Below are positions 16,997 to 26,044 of a DNA stretch of 38,872 nt, one piece after another. Each line of letters begins with the position of its first letter. The stretch's first letter is position 1. This DNA comes from JASJGK01 sp033791585 (GTDB lineage Bacteria; SAR324; XYD2-FULL-50-16). The notes under the pieces are model-generated. The model did not search any database, had not been told where the DNA came from, and worked only from the letters and a program-made list of their open reading frames with translations. The position numbers were made by a program, and so were the translations under genes. Where the stretch lies: assembly GCA_033791585.1 (NCBI GenBank), contig JASJGK010000030.1, positions 1-38,872 on the forward strand, written 5' to 3'.

Positions 16997-18436
16997 TTAT
17001 TTGCTGGTCATAACATGGGTGCCATCCCAAGAGTCATCAGGCGGGTTTTTAAGAAAAGCCTCACAACGAACGATGTAGATTTTGGCCGGAGAATCCCCCT
17101 CCAAGCGGTTAAATTGCCCAAGGGCCAGTTCAAATTTTTTCGCATGATAAAGCGACAACCCTGCTTCGAAGATTAATTTTTTCTCTTCTAGGGGTATTTT
17201 TTCGGTTTCACTTTCAAAAGCCATTACTTCAAAAATTTTAGAACCCTTGAGTTTACCTTTTACCACAACTCGATCGATTTCTCTGATGCAAAATGTTTTT
17301 TTAGCCTCGCTTTTCATGATCTCTGATTGTGTCGATTCAGAAATTAATATGGGGCAGCCATAGTAGGCCGTCAGTTGCTCAATACGTGAAGATAGATTCA
17401 CATTGTCGCCTATCACTGTGTAGTCTAAGCGCATTTCAGAGCCAATGTTACCAGCGATAACATCACCAGTGTGAATTCCAATCCCAATTTTGAGTGGGGT
17501 CTGTAATATAGAATTGGTTTGATTAAATTCTTTTAGGGCGCGGGTCATTTGCACAGCAGTGGTAACGGCTCTAACGGCATCATCTTTGGCCTTGATGGGG
17601 GCGCCAAATATAGTCATGATGGCGTCGCCAATGAATTTATCTATGGTGCCTCGATTGTCAAAAATAACTGTGGTCATTAAAGACAGATACTCATTTAAGA
17701 GGCTAACCACATCTTGGGCAGGGAGGGATTCTGAAATGCTCGTAAAGCCACGGATATCAGAAAACAAGATGGTAACATAAGCGCTTTTCCCGCCTGGCTC
17801 TAAGTTGGCCTCGGAGCTGTAAAGGTCATTGATTAACTGTGGTGGCAGGTAACGCTCCATCATTTTTTTGGCGTTGGCTTCGACCATCATTTTTTTGTTG
17901 GAAATGGTAATGGAGTAACCAATCAAGAGGATGAGAAATAATGGAATACTAACCTGAAATATGATGGAGGCAGGAACCCCAAAATAAAAATTTAAGGTAT
18001 AAAAAACCACAATCGAAAGTGTACCTGCGATGATAGTCCCGCTTCGTGAGTAACGGAGTAAATTGATCAAATAGAAGATCAACACACCTGCAAAGGCGTA
18101 CCAAACAATACTGGTTAGATCCGCAGTCAAGTTGGCATCAAAAACAAAGGAAAAAAAGACGTAGGAGTAATCCAGCAAAATAATAAGGTAGATTAACCGT
18201 TCACTATAAAAATCCTTTTTTAAAAGAACCCCAATCCCAGTTGAGTAGACTATAAAAAAGGTGGAGGTGATGATTGCAGCAAAAGTGGGGGCCGACGGGT
18301 AAATATCAATGATCCCAAAATAATCAATAAAATCCACGATACCTAAATACGCTAGTATCATCCTGATGGTTGCGACCCGTTTTTCATTTTTTAAGGCCTG
18401 GGTTTTTAAAATAGAGTCGACTAGAGAATGATGCAT
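16997..18436 (-). CDS. membrane-bound class III adenylate/guanylate cyclase
   Basis: A 479-residue cyclase. About six membrane helices occupy residues 25-180, and the class III catalytic domain covers about 215-400. Visible motifs are ILFSDIRGFTSISE (metal-binding Asp), DKFIGDAIMTIFGAP (second Asp) and LKIGIGIHTGDVIAGNIGS followed by the DYTVIGDNVNLSSRIE block. The catalytic set looks complete. A short C-terminal extension resembles a single TPR-like helical pair. It should make cAMP (or cGMP) at the inner membrane in response to an unknown signal. It faces away from putA, with 268 nt between the two starts. Confidence 0.88.
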   Translation of the reverse strand: MHHSLVDSILKTQALKNEKRVATIRMILAYLGIVDFIDYFGIIDIYPSAPTFAAIITSTFFIVYSTGIGVLLKKDFYSERLIYLIILLDYSYVFFSFVFDANLTADLTSIVWYAFAGVLIFYLINLLRYSRSGTIIAGTLSIVVFYTLNFYFGVPASIIFQVSIPLFLILLIGYSITISNKKMMVEANAKKMMERYLPPQLINDLYSSEANLEPGGKSAYVTILFSDIRGFTSISESLPAQDVVSLLNEYLSLMTTVIFDNRGTIDKFIGDAIMTIFGAPIKAKDDAVRAVTTAVQMTRALKEFNQTNSILQTPLKIGIGIHTGDVIAGNIGSEMRLDYTVIGDNVNLSSRIEQLTAYYGCPILISESTQSEIMKSEAKKTFCIREIDRVVVKGKLKGSKIFEVMAFESETEKIPLEEKKLIFEAGLSLYHAKKFELALGQFNRLEGDSPAKIYIVRCEAFLKNPPDDSWDGTHVMTSK

Positions 18437-18647
18437 CTTGTTTGAACCGTTAAAAATTCATTTTCAGGCGTCTAAATTGGAATAAACTTACCTTTTTGAA
18501 AGATTGTTTCATGTTCCTTTTTTTATTAGTACTCCAAATTTGATTTGTCTCACTTGCATCACTCTTGAAATTAAAAGCCTATCCCGCTAGGTTGGCCCCT
18601 ACTTCTACCATAAAATTGCTTTTCCGACTATTTTGGCAGAGACAAGT

Positions 18648-18675
18648 TTGACTTCAATTTGAATCATGATACACT
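18648..18675 (+). promoter_or_regulatory. sigma70-like promoter of the putA operon
   Basis: TTGACT (18648-18653) and TACACT (18670-18675) are separated by 16 nt. Transcription would start near 18682, about 22 nt before the putA ATG at 18705. No obvious operator is seen around it. Confidence 0.5.
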
Positions 18676-18704
18676 AGCCATGTACATAAATTATAGGCAG
18701 TCTT

Positions 18705-21659
18705 ATGAAACCGATTGATTTAAGTCTAGAAGCAAAAATCCAAACCTTGGCTCAGAAGTTATGGGCCGCAACCTTAGAAAAGGCACCGGGGCTATTTGAC
18801 CAAGACTACTGGCAAGGGAGGCTTTTAAATCTTGTGATGAAAGACCCAGCATTTAAGGTGGATTTTTTTAGATTCATTGACGTGTTGCCTATCTTAACTC
18901 GCTCCAAGGATTTCACCGAGCACATTGAAGAATACCTGCTCAAACCTCACCACCAATTACCACGATTTATAGAGTTGGCGCTGCAAGCCTCTACTTTCAA
19001 ACTTATGGCTCCTTTTGCCAGTAAAACCATCAAGTCAAAGGTTAGTGACCTTGCAATGGGTTTTATCTTGACCGACCAAATGGACCAAGTCCCTGAAAAA
19101 CTTTTAGAACTAAATCACGCTGGGTTGGGCTATACTGTCGATTTATTAGGTGAAGCAACTTTAAGCAAAGAAGAGGCGACAGGTTACCAAAAAAAATATC
19201 TCGACTTGGTTGATCAGATCGCTGAGGCCACTAGAAGGCAACCTGCCAAGGGCAGACTATCTGAGTGGGTGCAAGGCCTAGGAAATATGTCCATCAAGGT
19301 AACGGCTTTTGCCCCTTACCTTGAGGCTGCTGACTTGGGGGGCAACCTTGATCGGCTAGAAGAAATGTTGTTACCCGTATTTCTCAAAGCCAAAAAGCAA
19401 GGGATTTTTGTAAATCTAGATTTGGAGCAGTGGCAATATCACCAACTGACCTACCAGCTTTTTGCCAGGCTGGCCCTACACCCCGAGTTACAGGATTACC
19501 CCAAAATTGGGGTCGTTGCTCAGGCCTATTTGCTCTCGATAAAAGAGGACCTGCATTTTCTTTTGGACCTTGCCCAAAAAAGGGGGACCCCCTTTAGTAT
19601 TCGTCTGGTCAAGGGAGCCTATTGGGATTATGAAGTAATCAACGCCCAGAGCCACGGGCTGCCTGTTCCTGTATTCTTACAGAAGCCTCAGACCGATTTG
19701 GCCTATGAGCAAGCGAGTCAATTTATTTTAGAACATTACCAATTGCTTCGCCCCGCTTTTGCCAGCCATAATTTGCGCAGTTTGGCTTTTGTTTTAGCCA
19801 TGGCCACAGAGTTAGAAATTCCAAATTCTGAGTTTGAAATTCAAATGCTTTATGGCATGGCAGAGCCCACCAGAATGGCGCTCATAGACCAAGGTTATTC
19901 TGTTCGACTCTACACCCCCGTGGGGGATTTGCTGCCTGGAATGTCTTACCTGGTTCGTCGCTTGCTTGAAAATACCAGTAACGAAGGTTTTTTACGCCAA
20001 AGCTACCAAGAGCATGCGCCCTTAGAAAGCTTGGTGCAAAATCCCAAGGATTTGATTCAGCCTGTTAGGGATTCAGCCTCAGCCACCAGCACCTTCAGCA
20101 ACTGCCCCGAGCTAGATTTTTCTTTGCTGCAAGTAACTAAAAAATACCAAGAAGCGCTGGATGAAGTTTTAAAGACCTTGCCCGCCAAGGTTCCTGGGGT
20201 GATTTCTGGTGAAAGGTTCTACCCCAGAAACTCTAAATTAACCAAAAGCCCCAATGACCCCCAATTGGTGGTAGCCGAGCTGCACCCTTTAGAAATTAAT
20301 GAGGCTGAGTTAGCCGTAGGTGAGGCGGAAGGCGCTTGGCCCAGTTGGTCAACAAGTGAGGTGGCAAAAAGAGCTGATTACCTTGATCGCTTGGCAGATA
20401 TCTTAGAAGAAAAGCGATATTTCTTTTGCGCGTTGGAAACAGTAGAGGTGGGTAAACCCTGGCCTGAAGCCGATGGAGATGTGGCTGAAGCCATAGATTT
20501 CTGCCGTTACTACGCCCAAGTGGCCCGTGAAACCTTAGAACCTGAATCCTTAGGGCAACTGGATGGCGAGGAAAATACCCTTTATCATGAAGGGCGTGGG
20601 CCAGCGGCCATCATAGCCCCTTGGAATTTCCCCCTAGCCATTCTTTGTGGGATGACTACAGCGGCCCTTGTCGCTGGTAACCCTGTCTTGATCAAACCCA
20701 GTTCCAATGCCAGTTTGACAGGCTATCATTTCTTTTTGGCCTTAGAGGAGGCAGGTTTCCCCAAGGAGGTAATCCACTTTTTGCCAGGCGAGGGCAGCAG
20801 TTTTGGCGGTTATCTTGTTGATCATATAGCTGTGCCTTTGGTGGCTTTTACAGGCAGCAAGGCTGTGGGGCTAAAAATACTGGAGAGGGCAGGGCAGGTC
20901 AAGGAAGGCCAGAAACTCATAAAAAAAGTCGTTTGCGAGATGGGAGGCAAGAACGCTATTATTGTTGATGCCGATGCCGATATGGATTTAGCAGTGGTAG
21001 GCGTGATACAATCTGCCTTTGGTTTTGCAGGGCAGAAGTGTTCAGCTGCCTCTCGGATTATCCTTGTGGGAGATGCAAAGACGTTGTTTCTTCCAAGGCT
21101 ATTGGAATCTGTTGCCTCTATGCCAGTAGCCCCTGCAACCTCGCCGAACTGCCGCTTGGGGCCTGTCATCGATCAAGTGGCTTTTGATCGTTTGAAAGCA
21201 GTGGAGAAAAACTTAACCCATGAGGCTAAATTGCTGTTTAAGGGAAGTGTTCCTGAGGGAGGGTTTTATATTGCGCCCCAGATCTACCAAGTAACAGACC
21301 GCCAACACCCCCTATTACAAAAGGAGTTATTTGGGCCTATCACCACAGTGATTTGCTGCCCCGATTTTAATGCTGCTTTGGATGTAGCCATGGATAGTGA
21401 ATACTTTCTTACAGGGGCAATCTATTCTCGCAACCCCGCTCATTTGAGTTTGGGCAGGCAGCGCTTTAAGGTCGGGAATTTATACCTAAACCAAGGTTCC
21501 ACGGGGGCGAAAGTGGAGCGCCAGCCCTTTGGTGGCTTTGGTATGAGCGGTACAGGCACCAAAGCCGCAGGGCGAGACTATTTAAAAAACTTCACTCATC
21601 CCCGTGTTGTAACAGAAAATTTAACTCGTAGAGGTTTTTCACCCACCCTACTTTTGTGA
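18705..21659 (+). CDS. putA: bifunctional proline dehydrogenase / P5C dehydrogenase (PutA)
   Basis: A 984-residue enzyme oxidising proline to glutamate in two steps. The FAD-dependent proline dehydrogenase barrel (about 100-450) has RLVKGAYWDYE (300-310) and MLYGMAEP. The NAD-dependent aldehyde dehydrogenase domain (about 500-965) has E745 in VCEMGGKNA and the catalytic C779 in AGQKCSAAS. No N-terminal ribbon-helix-helix domain is present, so it is not an autorepressor, and the size matches the short type A PutA class. RBS is weak (AGGCAG). The ornithine cyclodeaminase gene follows 7 nt later and the arginine hydrolase gene after it. The operon therefore reads as arginine use by way of proline. 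Confidence 0.93.
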   Translation: MKPIDLSLEAKIQTLAQKLWAATLEKAPGLFDQDYWQGRLLNLVMKDPAFKVDFFRFIDVLPILTRSKDFTEHIEEYLLKPHHQLPRFIELALQASTFKLMAPFASKTIKSKVSDLAMGFILTDQMDQVPEKLLELNHAGLGYTVDLLGEATLSKEEATGYQKKYLDLVDQIAEATRRQPAKGRLSEWVQGLGNMSIKVTAFAPYLEAADLGGNLDRLEEMLLPVFLKAKKQGIFVNLDLEQWQYHQLTYQLFARLALHPELQDYPKIGVVAQAYLLSIKEDLHFLLDLAQKRGTPFSIRLVKGAYWDYEVINAQSHGLPVPVFLQKPQTDLAYEQASQFILEHYQLLRPAFASHNLRSLAFVLAMATELEIPNSEFEIQMLYGMAEPTRMALIDQGYSVRLYTPVGDLLPGMSYLVRRLLENTSNEGFLRQSYQEHAPLESLVQNPKDLIQPVRDSASATSTFSNCPELDFSLLQVTKKYQEALDEVLKTLPAKVPGVISGERFYPRNSKLTKSPNDPQLVVAELHPLEINEAELAVGEAEGAWPSWSTSEVAKRADYLDRLADILEEKRYFFCALETVEVGKPWPEADGDVAEAIDFCRYYAQVARETLEPESLGQLDGEENTLYHEGRGPAAIIAPWNFPLAILCGMTTAALVAGNPVLIKPSSNASLTGYHFFLALEEAGFPKEVIHFLPGEGSSFGGYLVDHIAVPLVAFTGSKAVGLKILERAGQVKEGQKLIKKVVCEMGGKNAIIVDADADMDLAVVGVIQSAFGFAGQKCSAASRIILVGDAKTLFLPRLLESVASMPVAPATSPNCRLGPVIDQVAFDRLKAVEKNLTHEAKLLFKGSVPEGGFYIAPQIYQVTDRQHPLLQKELFGPITTVICCPDFNAALDVAMDSEYFLTGAIYSRNPAHLSLGRQRFKVGNLYLNQGSTGAKVERQPFGGFGMSGTGTKAAGRDYLKNFTHPRVVTENLTRRGFSPTLLL

Positions 21660-21666
21660 GGTTCGA

Positions 21667-22881
21667 ATGAAAGATCAAGGACTGGGATATTGCATTGAGG
21701 CCCACCTGTTAGATAGCCTGCTTTTATCCCAATTATTAGACCAACTTGCCACTTTAAGGGTGGAGTACCTAATCGAAGAATGGAAGATCGGACCGACTCG
21801 CAAAGTACCGAGCAGAATTTGCTTGCGCCTTTGGCCCAGCAAGAAACAGCTTGAACCTTTAAGGTTATTAATGTCTAACTTTGATGCTGAAGAAGGGGAG
21901 CCAGAAACAGGGGAAGTCGAGGTTGCGCCGTCGCCTAAAGATGGAGTTTACCCCGGTGGATTTATCACTACCAGCAACCAACCAACAGAGGTTTTTTATA
22001 AAAACCAATGGCTCAAGGTTGAAGATCTTTGCATGGATGCCGCCATCAAGGTGGCACATAGCAAAGCCAAGGCGGTAAAGTTTTTCGAGGTAAAAAAGGG
22101 GGACCTGATTGCTGTTAGTGACTTAGGTGTTCGAGTTCATTTGCCCCCTCCCCATAGCAATGATGAAGGGTTTCATTTTATGGGCTCGCATGTAAGCAGT
22201 GAAAAACCCTGGCAACAGGTAATTACGAACATAGCAAAGCAAATAAAAGGTCTCAAAGGTAAAAAGAAGGTGTTACTTGTTGGCGGCCCTGCCATTGTCC
22301 ACACAGGTGCTGCCGTTGATTTGAGCAACCTAATTGAAGAGGGTTGGGTGCAACTACTATTTGCAGGCAATGCCTTGGCAACCCATGATATCGAGGCTGC
22401 GCTGCTGGGGACCAGTTTGGGGGTAGACCTAAAAACAGGCCAGAACCAACATTTAGGTAACAGGCACCATTTGCAGGCGATTAATAAAATCCGCCAATTA
22501 GGGGGCATCTCTCAGGCCGTTAAGCAGGGGGTTTTAACCGCGGGGATCATGCACACTTGTATTAAAAATGATGTGGATTTTGTTTTGGCTGGTTCCATTA
22601 GAGACGATGGACCCTTACCTGAAGTGATTACCGATGCAATTGAGGCGCAAAAGGCCATGAAGGCCCGTCTGCCAGAGGTGGGTTTGGTTTTGATGGTGGC
22701 AACCTTGCTGCATTCAGTGGCAGTGGGAAATCTGCTCCCAGCGGGCATCCCGACCTACATGGTGGATATTCATCTAGGTGCTGCCACCAAGTTGGGCGAC
22801 CGAGGAACGGGACAAGCAGAATCGTTGGTTATGGATGCCAAGTCTTTTTTGCATGAACTCCGTTTGGCGCTTGGTCCGTGA
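21667..22881 (+). CDS. ornithine cyclodeaminase of the AgrE/TIGR00300 (LOR/SDH-domain) type
   Basis: A 404-residue protein matching the family long annotated as LOR/SDH bifunctional enzyme, whose archaeal and cyanobacterial members act as ornithine cyclodeaminases. An N-terminal ferredoxin-like region (about 1-110) is followed by VYPGGFITTSNQPTEVF (near residue 97-113). A Rossmann part follows, with KVLLVGGPAIVHTGA, LLFAGNALATHDIEAALLGTSLG, ACIK-like GIMHTCIKNDVDFVLAGSIRDDGPLPEV and AVGNLLPAG. It should convert ornithine to proline and ammonia using bound NAD. It lies between putA (7 nt upstream) and the arginine hydrolase gene (4-nt overlap GTGA). This placement supports the reaction. Confidence 0.82.
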   Translation: MKDQGLGYCIEAHLLDSLLLSQLLDQLATLRVEYLIEEWKIGPTRKVPSRICLRLWPSKKQLEPLRLLMSNFDAEEGEPETGEVEVAPSPKDGVYPGGFITTSNQPTEVFYKNQWLKVEDLCMDAAIKVAHSKAKAVKFFEVKKGDLIAVSDLGVRVHLPPPHSNDEGFHFMGSHVSSEKPWQQVITNIAKQIKGLKGKKKVLLVGGPAIVHTGAAVDLSNLIEEGWVQLLFAGNALATHDIEAALLGTSLGVDLKTGQNQHLGNRHHLQAINKIRQLGGISQAVKQGVLTAGIMHTCIKNDVDFVLAGSIRDDGPLPEVITDAIEAQKAMKARLPEVGLVLMVATLLHSVAVGNLLPAGIPTYMVDIHLGAATKLGDRGTGQAESLVMDAKSFLHELRLALGP

Positions 22882-23666
22882 AAGCTCTACTTTGTAACCC
22901 CGACTTTTTTGGGGTACAATATGAGATTAACCCTTGGATGCATATGGCAACCCAGCCAGATGCGAGTCTCGCTAAAACCCAGTGGTTGGCCCTTTGTGAG
23001 GCTGTGCTGAGTTTAGGGGTAGCTTTAGAATTCATTGCTCCTTTAAAAAATCAGCCTGACATGGTCTTCACCGCCAATGGTGGTTTGGTTCGCGGTGATA
23101 AGGTGGTTTTGCCAAACTTTCGTCACCAACAAAGGCAAGGGGAAAGGCCAGCCTTGGAGGCTTGGTTTCAAGTTCACGGTTACCAAACTATTAGCTTGCC
23201 TGAAACCTACCCCTTTGAGGGGGAGGGGGATGCCTTATTTGCTGGGCCGAAATTATTTGCAGGCTACCAGTTTCGCACCCACCTTGGTGCCCACAGGCGG
23301 TTGGGTGAGATCTTTGATTGCGAAGTCGTTTCTTTAAATCTAATAAACCCAAACTTCTACCATTTGGATACCTGCTTTTTCCCCATTAATCCCAATTTGG
23401 CTATCTATTGCCCTGAAGCCTTTGATAACTACGCAATAAAACTAATAAAAACCCATTTTAAGGCTGCCATTGCTCTGTCAAAGGATGACGCAGCAGCCTT
23501 TTGCTGCAATGGCTTGGCTTTGGGGAACAACTTGATCCTCCCCAAAGGTTCAGAGGGGTTAAAAAAACAATTAGAGTCATTGGGTTTTGCCGTGGCCTAT
23601 CTTAATTTTAGCGAATTTATGAAGGCTGGTGGCGCTGCAAAATGCCTTACCCTTTGGCTGGAGTAA
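22878..23666 (+). CDS. argZ: arginine dihydrolase (ArgZ/AgrE N-terminal domain type)
   Basis: A 262-residue guanidine-modifying enzyme that should hydrolyse arginine to ornithine, CO2 and two ammonia. Family residues are present: YEINPWM near the start, PDMVFTANGGLV (N67, the position that favours dihydrolase over deiminase chemistry in ArgZ), PFEGEGDALF, YHLDTCF (H162, D164) and the nucleophile C256 in GGAAKCLTL. In cyanobacterial AgrE the same domain is fused in front of the ornithine cyclodeaminase; here it is separate and encoded after it. It starts at GTG 22878, overlapping the previous gene by 4 nt. A dimethylargininase role is the main alternative, but N67 and the context argue for arginine. 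Confidence 0.8.
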   Translation: MKALLCNPDFFGVQYEINPWMHMATQPDASLAKTQWLALCEAVLSLGVALEFIAPLKNQPDMVFTANGGLVRGDKVVLPNFRHQQRQGERPALEAWFQVHGYQTISLPETYPFEGEGDALFAGPKLFAGYQFRTHLGAHRRLGEIFDCEVVSLNLINPNFYHLDTCFFPINPNLAIYCPEAFDNYAIKLIKTHFKAAIALSKDDAAAFCCNGLALGNNLILPKGSEGLKKQLESLGFAVAYLNFSEFMKAGGAAKCLTLWLE

Positions 23667-23712
23667 AGGAGGGTCTGAAATTGGTTTAAAGCTTAGTGCT
23701 CTAACAGCTCAC

Positions 23713-23734
23713 AAGCAAAAAAAACCATTTGCTT
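23713..23734 (+). terminator. possible terminator of the putA operon
   Basis: AAGCAAA (23713-23719) and TTTGCTT (23728-23734) pair around an A-rich loop, about 45 nt after the arginine dihydrolase stop. It is followed by TGTT rather than a long U tract. The other gene's end is convergent about 85 nt away. Confidence 0.35.
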
Positions 23735-23818
23735 TGTTCAACTTGGAGCTGGGTAAAAGTACAAATTTCCATAGTCATATGGGCCTCGTTACCAGGCGAA
23801 CTGGCATTATAAAAAGTC

Positions 23819-24880
23819 TTAAATGCTACTTAAAAGGTCACTATTTTTTTGGTGTTTTTTGAGTAGTTCTAACAGCTTTTCCATAGCGTTAACTTCATTC
23901 AGCTTGGCCAAGGAGCGGTAAAGGTCGCCTAGGTTTTCATATTCTTGCGGCTCAAATAAAAGTTCGGCCCTACGAGTCGCACTTTTTAAAACATCTATGG
24001 CTGGAAAAATCCCTTTTTGGGCCAGATTTTTAGAGAGCACTAATTCCATGTTGCCCGTGCCTTTGAATTCTTCAAAGATCACTGTGTCCATAGCGCTGCC
24101 TGTATCCACCAAAATTGTGGCTATGATGGTGATTGAACCTGACTCCTCTACATTACGTGCAGCCCCAAAAATCCGCCTTGGGATCTCTAATGCGCCAGCG
24201 CCAACACCGCCAGAAAGAGTTTTTCCGCCGCTGCGGTGAGTATTGTTGTGCACCCTTGCCAGACGAGTCAAGGAATCGAGTAAAATCATTACATCATGCC
24301 CTGCGGCAGCTTCTTTAAAAGCCTCAGATATAACCTGATCAGCAACTTTAATATGGTCTTCTTGGCCTTGGTCCATGGAAGAAGAATAAACATTTGCCGT
24401 AACACCACGTTTAAAATCTGTAACTTCTTCCGGCCGCTCGTCAACGAGTAGGCAGAATACTTTCATGTCTGGGTGGCCCGTGGTTACGGCTTTACAGATG
24501 TTCTTTAAAAAGGTGGTTTTTCCTGAACCTGGTGAAGACACCACTAGAGCACGCTGACCCATGCCGATGGGGCAAATTAAATCCAATGCCCGAATAGACA
24601 GGTCGTCACTACCCTTTTCCAATTCAATACGGGGGTAGGGGTTGACAGCCGTCCCACCTAAAAATTGTTTTTCCTCAAGCGATTGAGTTTGTCTTTTTGG
24701 GTTTTGGTGATTTTGTGTGTGGCGATGTGCAGGGTTATGCTGTTTGTTGTTTTGTTGTGGTCTGTTCTTTTGCTGCGCATTTCGCTGTTGCGAGTTTCGC
24801 CCTGCGGGCTTTTTATGTCGATCTTGGATGGGGTCTCTATGGGATTTCGTTTTTTTTTGGGAGGGGTAGTTAGTAAGCTT
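23819..24880 (-). CDS. Rho-like helicase ATPase domain without RNA-binding OB-fold; start unclear, possibly a truncated gene
   Basis: The frame encodes the ATPase half of transcription terminator Rho. From TTG at 24622 it gives 267 residues with PGSGKT (Walker A, 31-36), DERPEEVTDFKR, MILLDSLTRLAR (Walker B), GGVGAGALEIPRR, NVEESGSITIIAT and FKGTGNMELVLS. Reading further upstream the frame stays open to 24880. It first gives the standard Rho linker (GGTAVNPYPRIELE) and then about 75 residues rich in Q, N, H, K and R. No OB-fold is encoded, and there is no ATG, GTG or RBS in the open stretch. An in-frame ATG at 24895 is followed after three codons by TAA (24883-24881). Either it is a 5'-truncated remnant, or a paralogue with a non-standard start. 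Confidence 0.75.
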   Translation of the reverse strand, partial: KLTNYPSQKKTKSHRDPIQDRHKKPAGRNSQQRNAQQKNRPQQNNKQHNPAHRHTQNHQNPKRQTQSLEEKQFLGGTAVNPYPRIELEKGSDDLSIRALDLICPIGMGQRALVVSSPGSGKTTFLKNICKAVTTGHPDMKVFCLLVDERPEEVTDFKRGVTANVYSSSMDQGQEDHIKVADQVISEAFKEAAAGHDVMILLDSLTRLARVHNNTHRSGGKTLSGGVGAGALEIPRRIFGAARNVEESGSITIIATILVDTGSAMDTVIFEEFKGTGNMELVLSKNLAQKGIFPAIDVLKSATRRAELLFEPQEYENLGDLYRSLAKLNEVNAMEKLLELLKKHQKNSDLLSSI

Positions 24881-25042
24881 TTATACTACACGCATTTCGG
24901 GGTTTTCGTCAATTGGTCGCGTTTTTGATATTGATCTAAACAACAAAATTTTCGATGTATTTGACCGAAGCTATAAAAGATAGCAATATACTACAAAATC
25001 CAAGCTGGCTAATCAACGTGGGTATTTTTTGAGGGAATAGGT

Positions 25043-25756
25043 ATGGTGATCACTTTGGCCTTTGATGTTTATGGAACCTTGATTGACACCCAAGGTATCA
25101 CAAGTCTATTAGGAAGATTGGTTGGAGAACAGGCAAATGCCTGTTCAAAAGCCTGGAGAGAAAAACAATTAGAGTATTCTTTTCGGCGAGGCTTGATGCA
25201 GAAGTACCAAAATTTTGCACAGTGCACCAGCGATGCTTTAGATTACACTTGTTCGACTTTAAATTTGCCGCTTTCACCCCAGCAAAAGCAAGAACTTTTA
25301 GAAGCCTATAGTTTTTTGCCCGCCTTTGCCGATGTTGCGCAAGGTCTTAGCCAAGCTCAAAAGGCTGGGTTTAGGCTTTTTGCCTTTTCTAATGGTAGCA
25401 CGACTGCTCTAGAAAAACTGCTTACCAATGCAGGTATCAGAAAGTTTTTTGTTGATCTTGTCAGCGCTGATGAAAAACAAACCTTCAAACCTGACCCCAA
25501 AATATATGACCACTTTTTACAGCGTTCTGGCGCTCTGAAAGAAGAAGCATGGCTAGTTTCTAGCAACCCCTTTGATGTGATTGGCGCCGCTGCATGCAGC
25601 ATGAACAGCGCTTGGGTGCAGCGTTCGGAAAACTCTATCTTTGATCCTTGGGAGTTCCAACCTAATATGATAGTCAAATCTCTTTTAGATTTAACAAAAG
25701 GCATTCAAGCAAATATGGAGTTAAGAAAAACTAAAACCAAGCAAGGACCCAGTTAA
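25043..25756 (+). CDS. haloacid dehalogenase type II (L-2-haloacid dehalogenase-like)
   Basis: A 237-residue HAD-superfamily hydrolase. FDVYGTLID carries the nucleophile D8, and WREKQLEYSFRRGLM, FSNGS, KPDPKIY and SSNPFDVIGA follow in the order seen in L-2-haloacid dehalogenases, including the Arg of the REKQLEY block. It should remove halide from short 2-haloalkanoic acids to give 2-hydroxyacids; a different small phosphatase-like activity is possible. A start at 25043 follows GAGGGAATAGGT. It is divergent from the Rho-like gene, and its last 26 nt overlap the end of the His-rich membrane peptide gene on the other strand. Confidence 0.85.
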   Translation: MVITLAFDVYGTLIDTQGITSLLGRLVGEQANACSKAWREKQLEYSFRRGLMQKYQNFAQCTSDALDYTCSTLNLPLSPQQKQELLEAYSFLPAFADVAQGLSQAQKAGFRLFAFSNGSTTALEKLLTNAGIRKFFVDLVSADEKQTFKPDPKIYDHFLQRSGALKEEAWLVSSNPFDVIGAAACSMNSAWVQRSENSIFDPWEFQPNMIVKSLLDLTKGIQANMELRKTKTKQGPS

Positions 25757-25979
25757 CCACAGTGACACCGAGCAACAGGGCAAAGGGTGGATCGAGGGTA
25801 AAGAGGATAACCAAAAAGGCTAAGCCGCCAAAGAAGAGGGTCTTGCCCCAGCCGATCAAACGGGGAACCTGTGCCCAGTGAAGGTTTTCTGCTTCTTCCA
25901 GGGTTAATTTTGGCTGTTTTTTAGGTAAATGTAGGTGCGGTAGATGTAAATGTGGTAAGTGCCAGTGGTGCAGGTCCAT
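25731..25979 (-). CDS. small histidine-rich membrane protein
   Basis: An 82-residue protein of no family I know. Residues 1-20 contain seven histidines in a repeated P-H-L-H-L pattern (H4, H5, H7, H10, H12, H15, H17). A short charged linker follows, then two membrane segments (about 42-60 and 65-82). It has a strong RBS (AGGAGG) before ATG 25979. It follows the ArsR-rhodanese gene by 65 nt and reads as the third gene of that operon. The His repeats suggest binding of a transition metal at the membrane, which is inferred. Its 3' end overlaps the dehalogenase 3' end. Confidence 0.65.
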   Translation of the reverse strand: MDLHHWHLPHLHLPHLHLPKKQPKLTLEEAENLHWAQVPRLIGWGKTLFFGGLAFLVILFTLDPPFALLLGVTVVNWVLAWF

Positions 25980-26044
25980 TAGGTCCTCCTGTTTATCTGT
26001 AGTTTAGCATAAAAGCTGACAAAAATACAGTGGGGCTGATCCTC

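Noticed and set aside
22878..23666. calling the guanidine enzyme a dimethylargininase
   Set aside because: Family resemblance is shared, but N67 and the ornithine cyclodeaminase and PutA neighbours fit arginine dihydrolase better.
24665..24928. 87-codon hydrophobic plus-strand frame
   Set aside because: It mirrors the Q/N/K-rich codons of the Rho-like tail on the minus strand, which read on the other strand as Leu, Val and Phe. No RBS is present.
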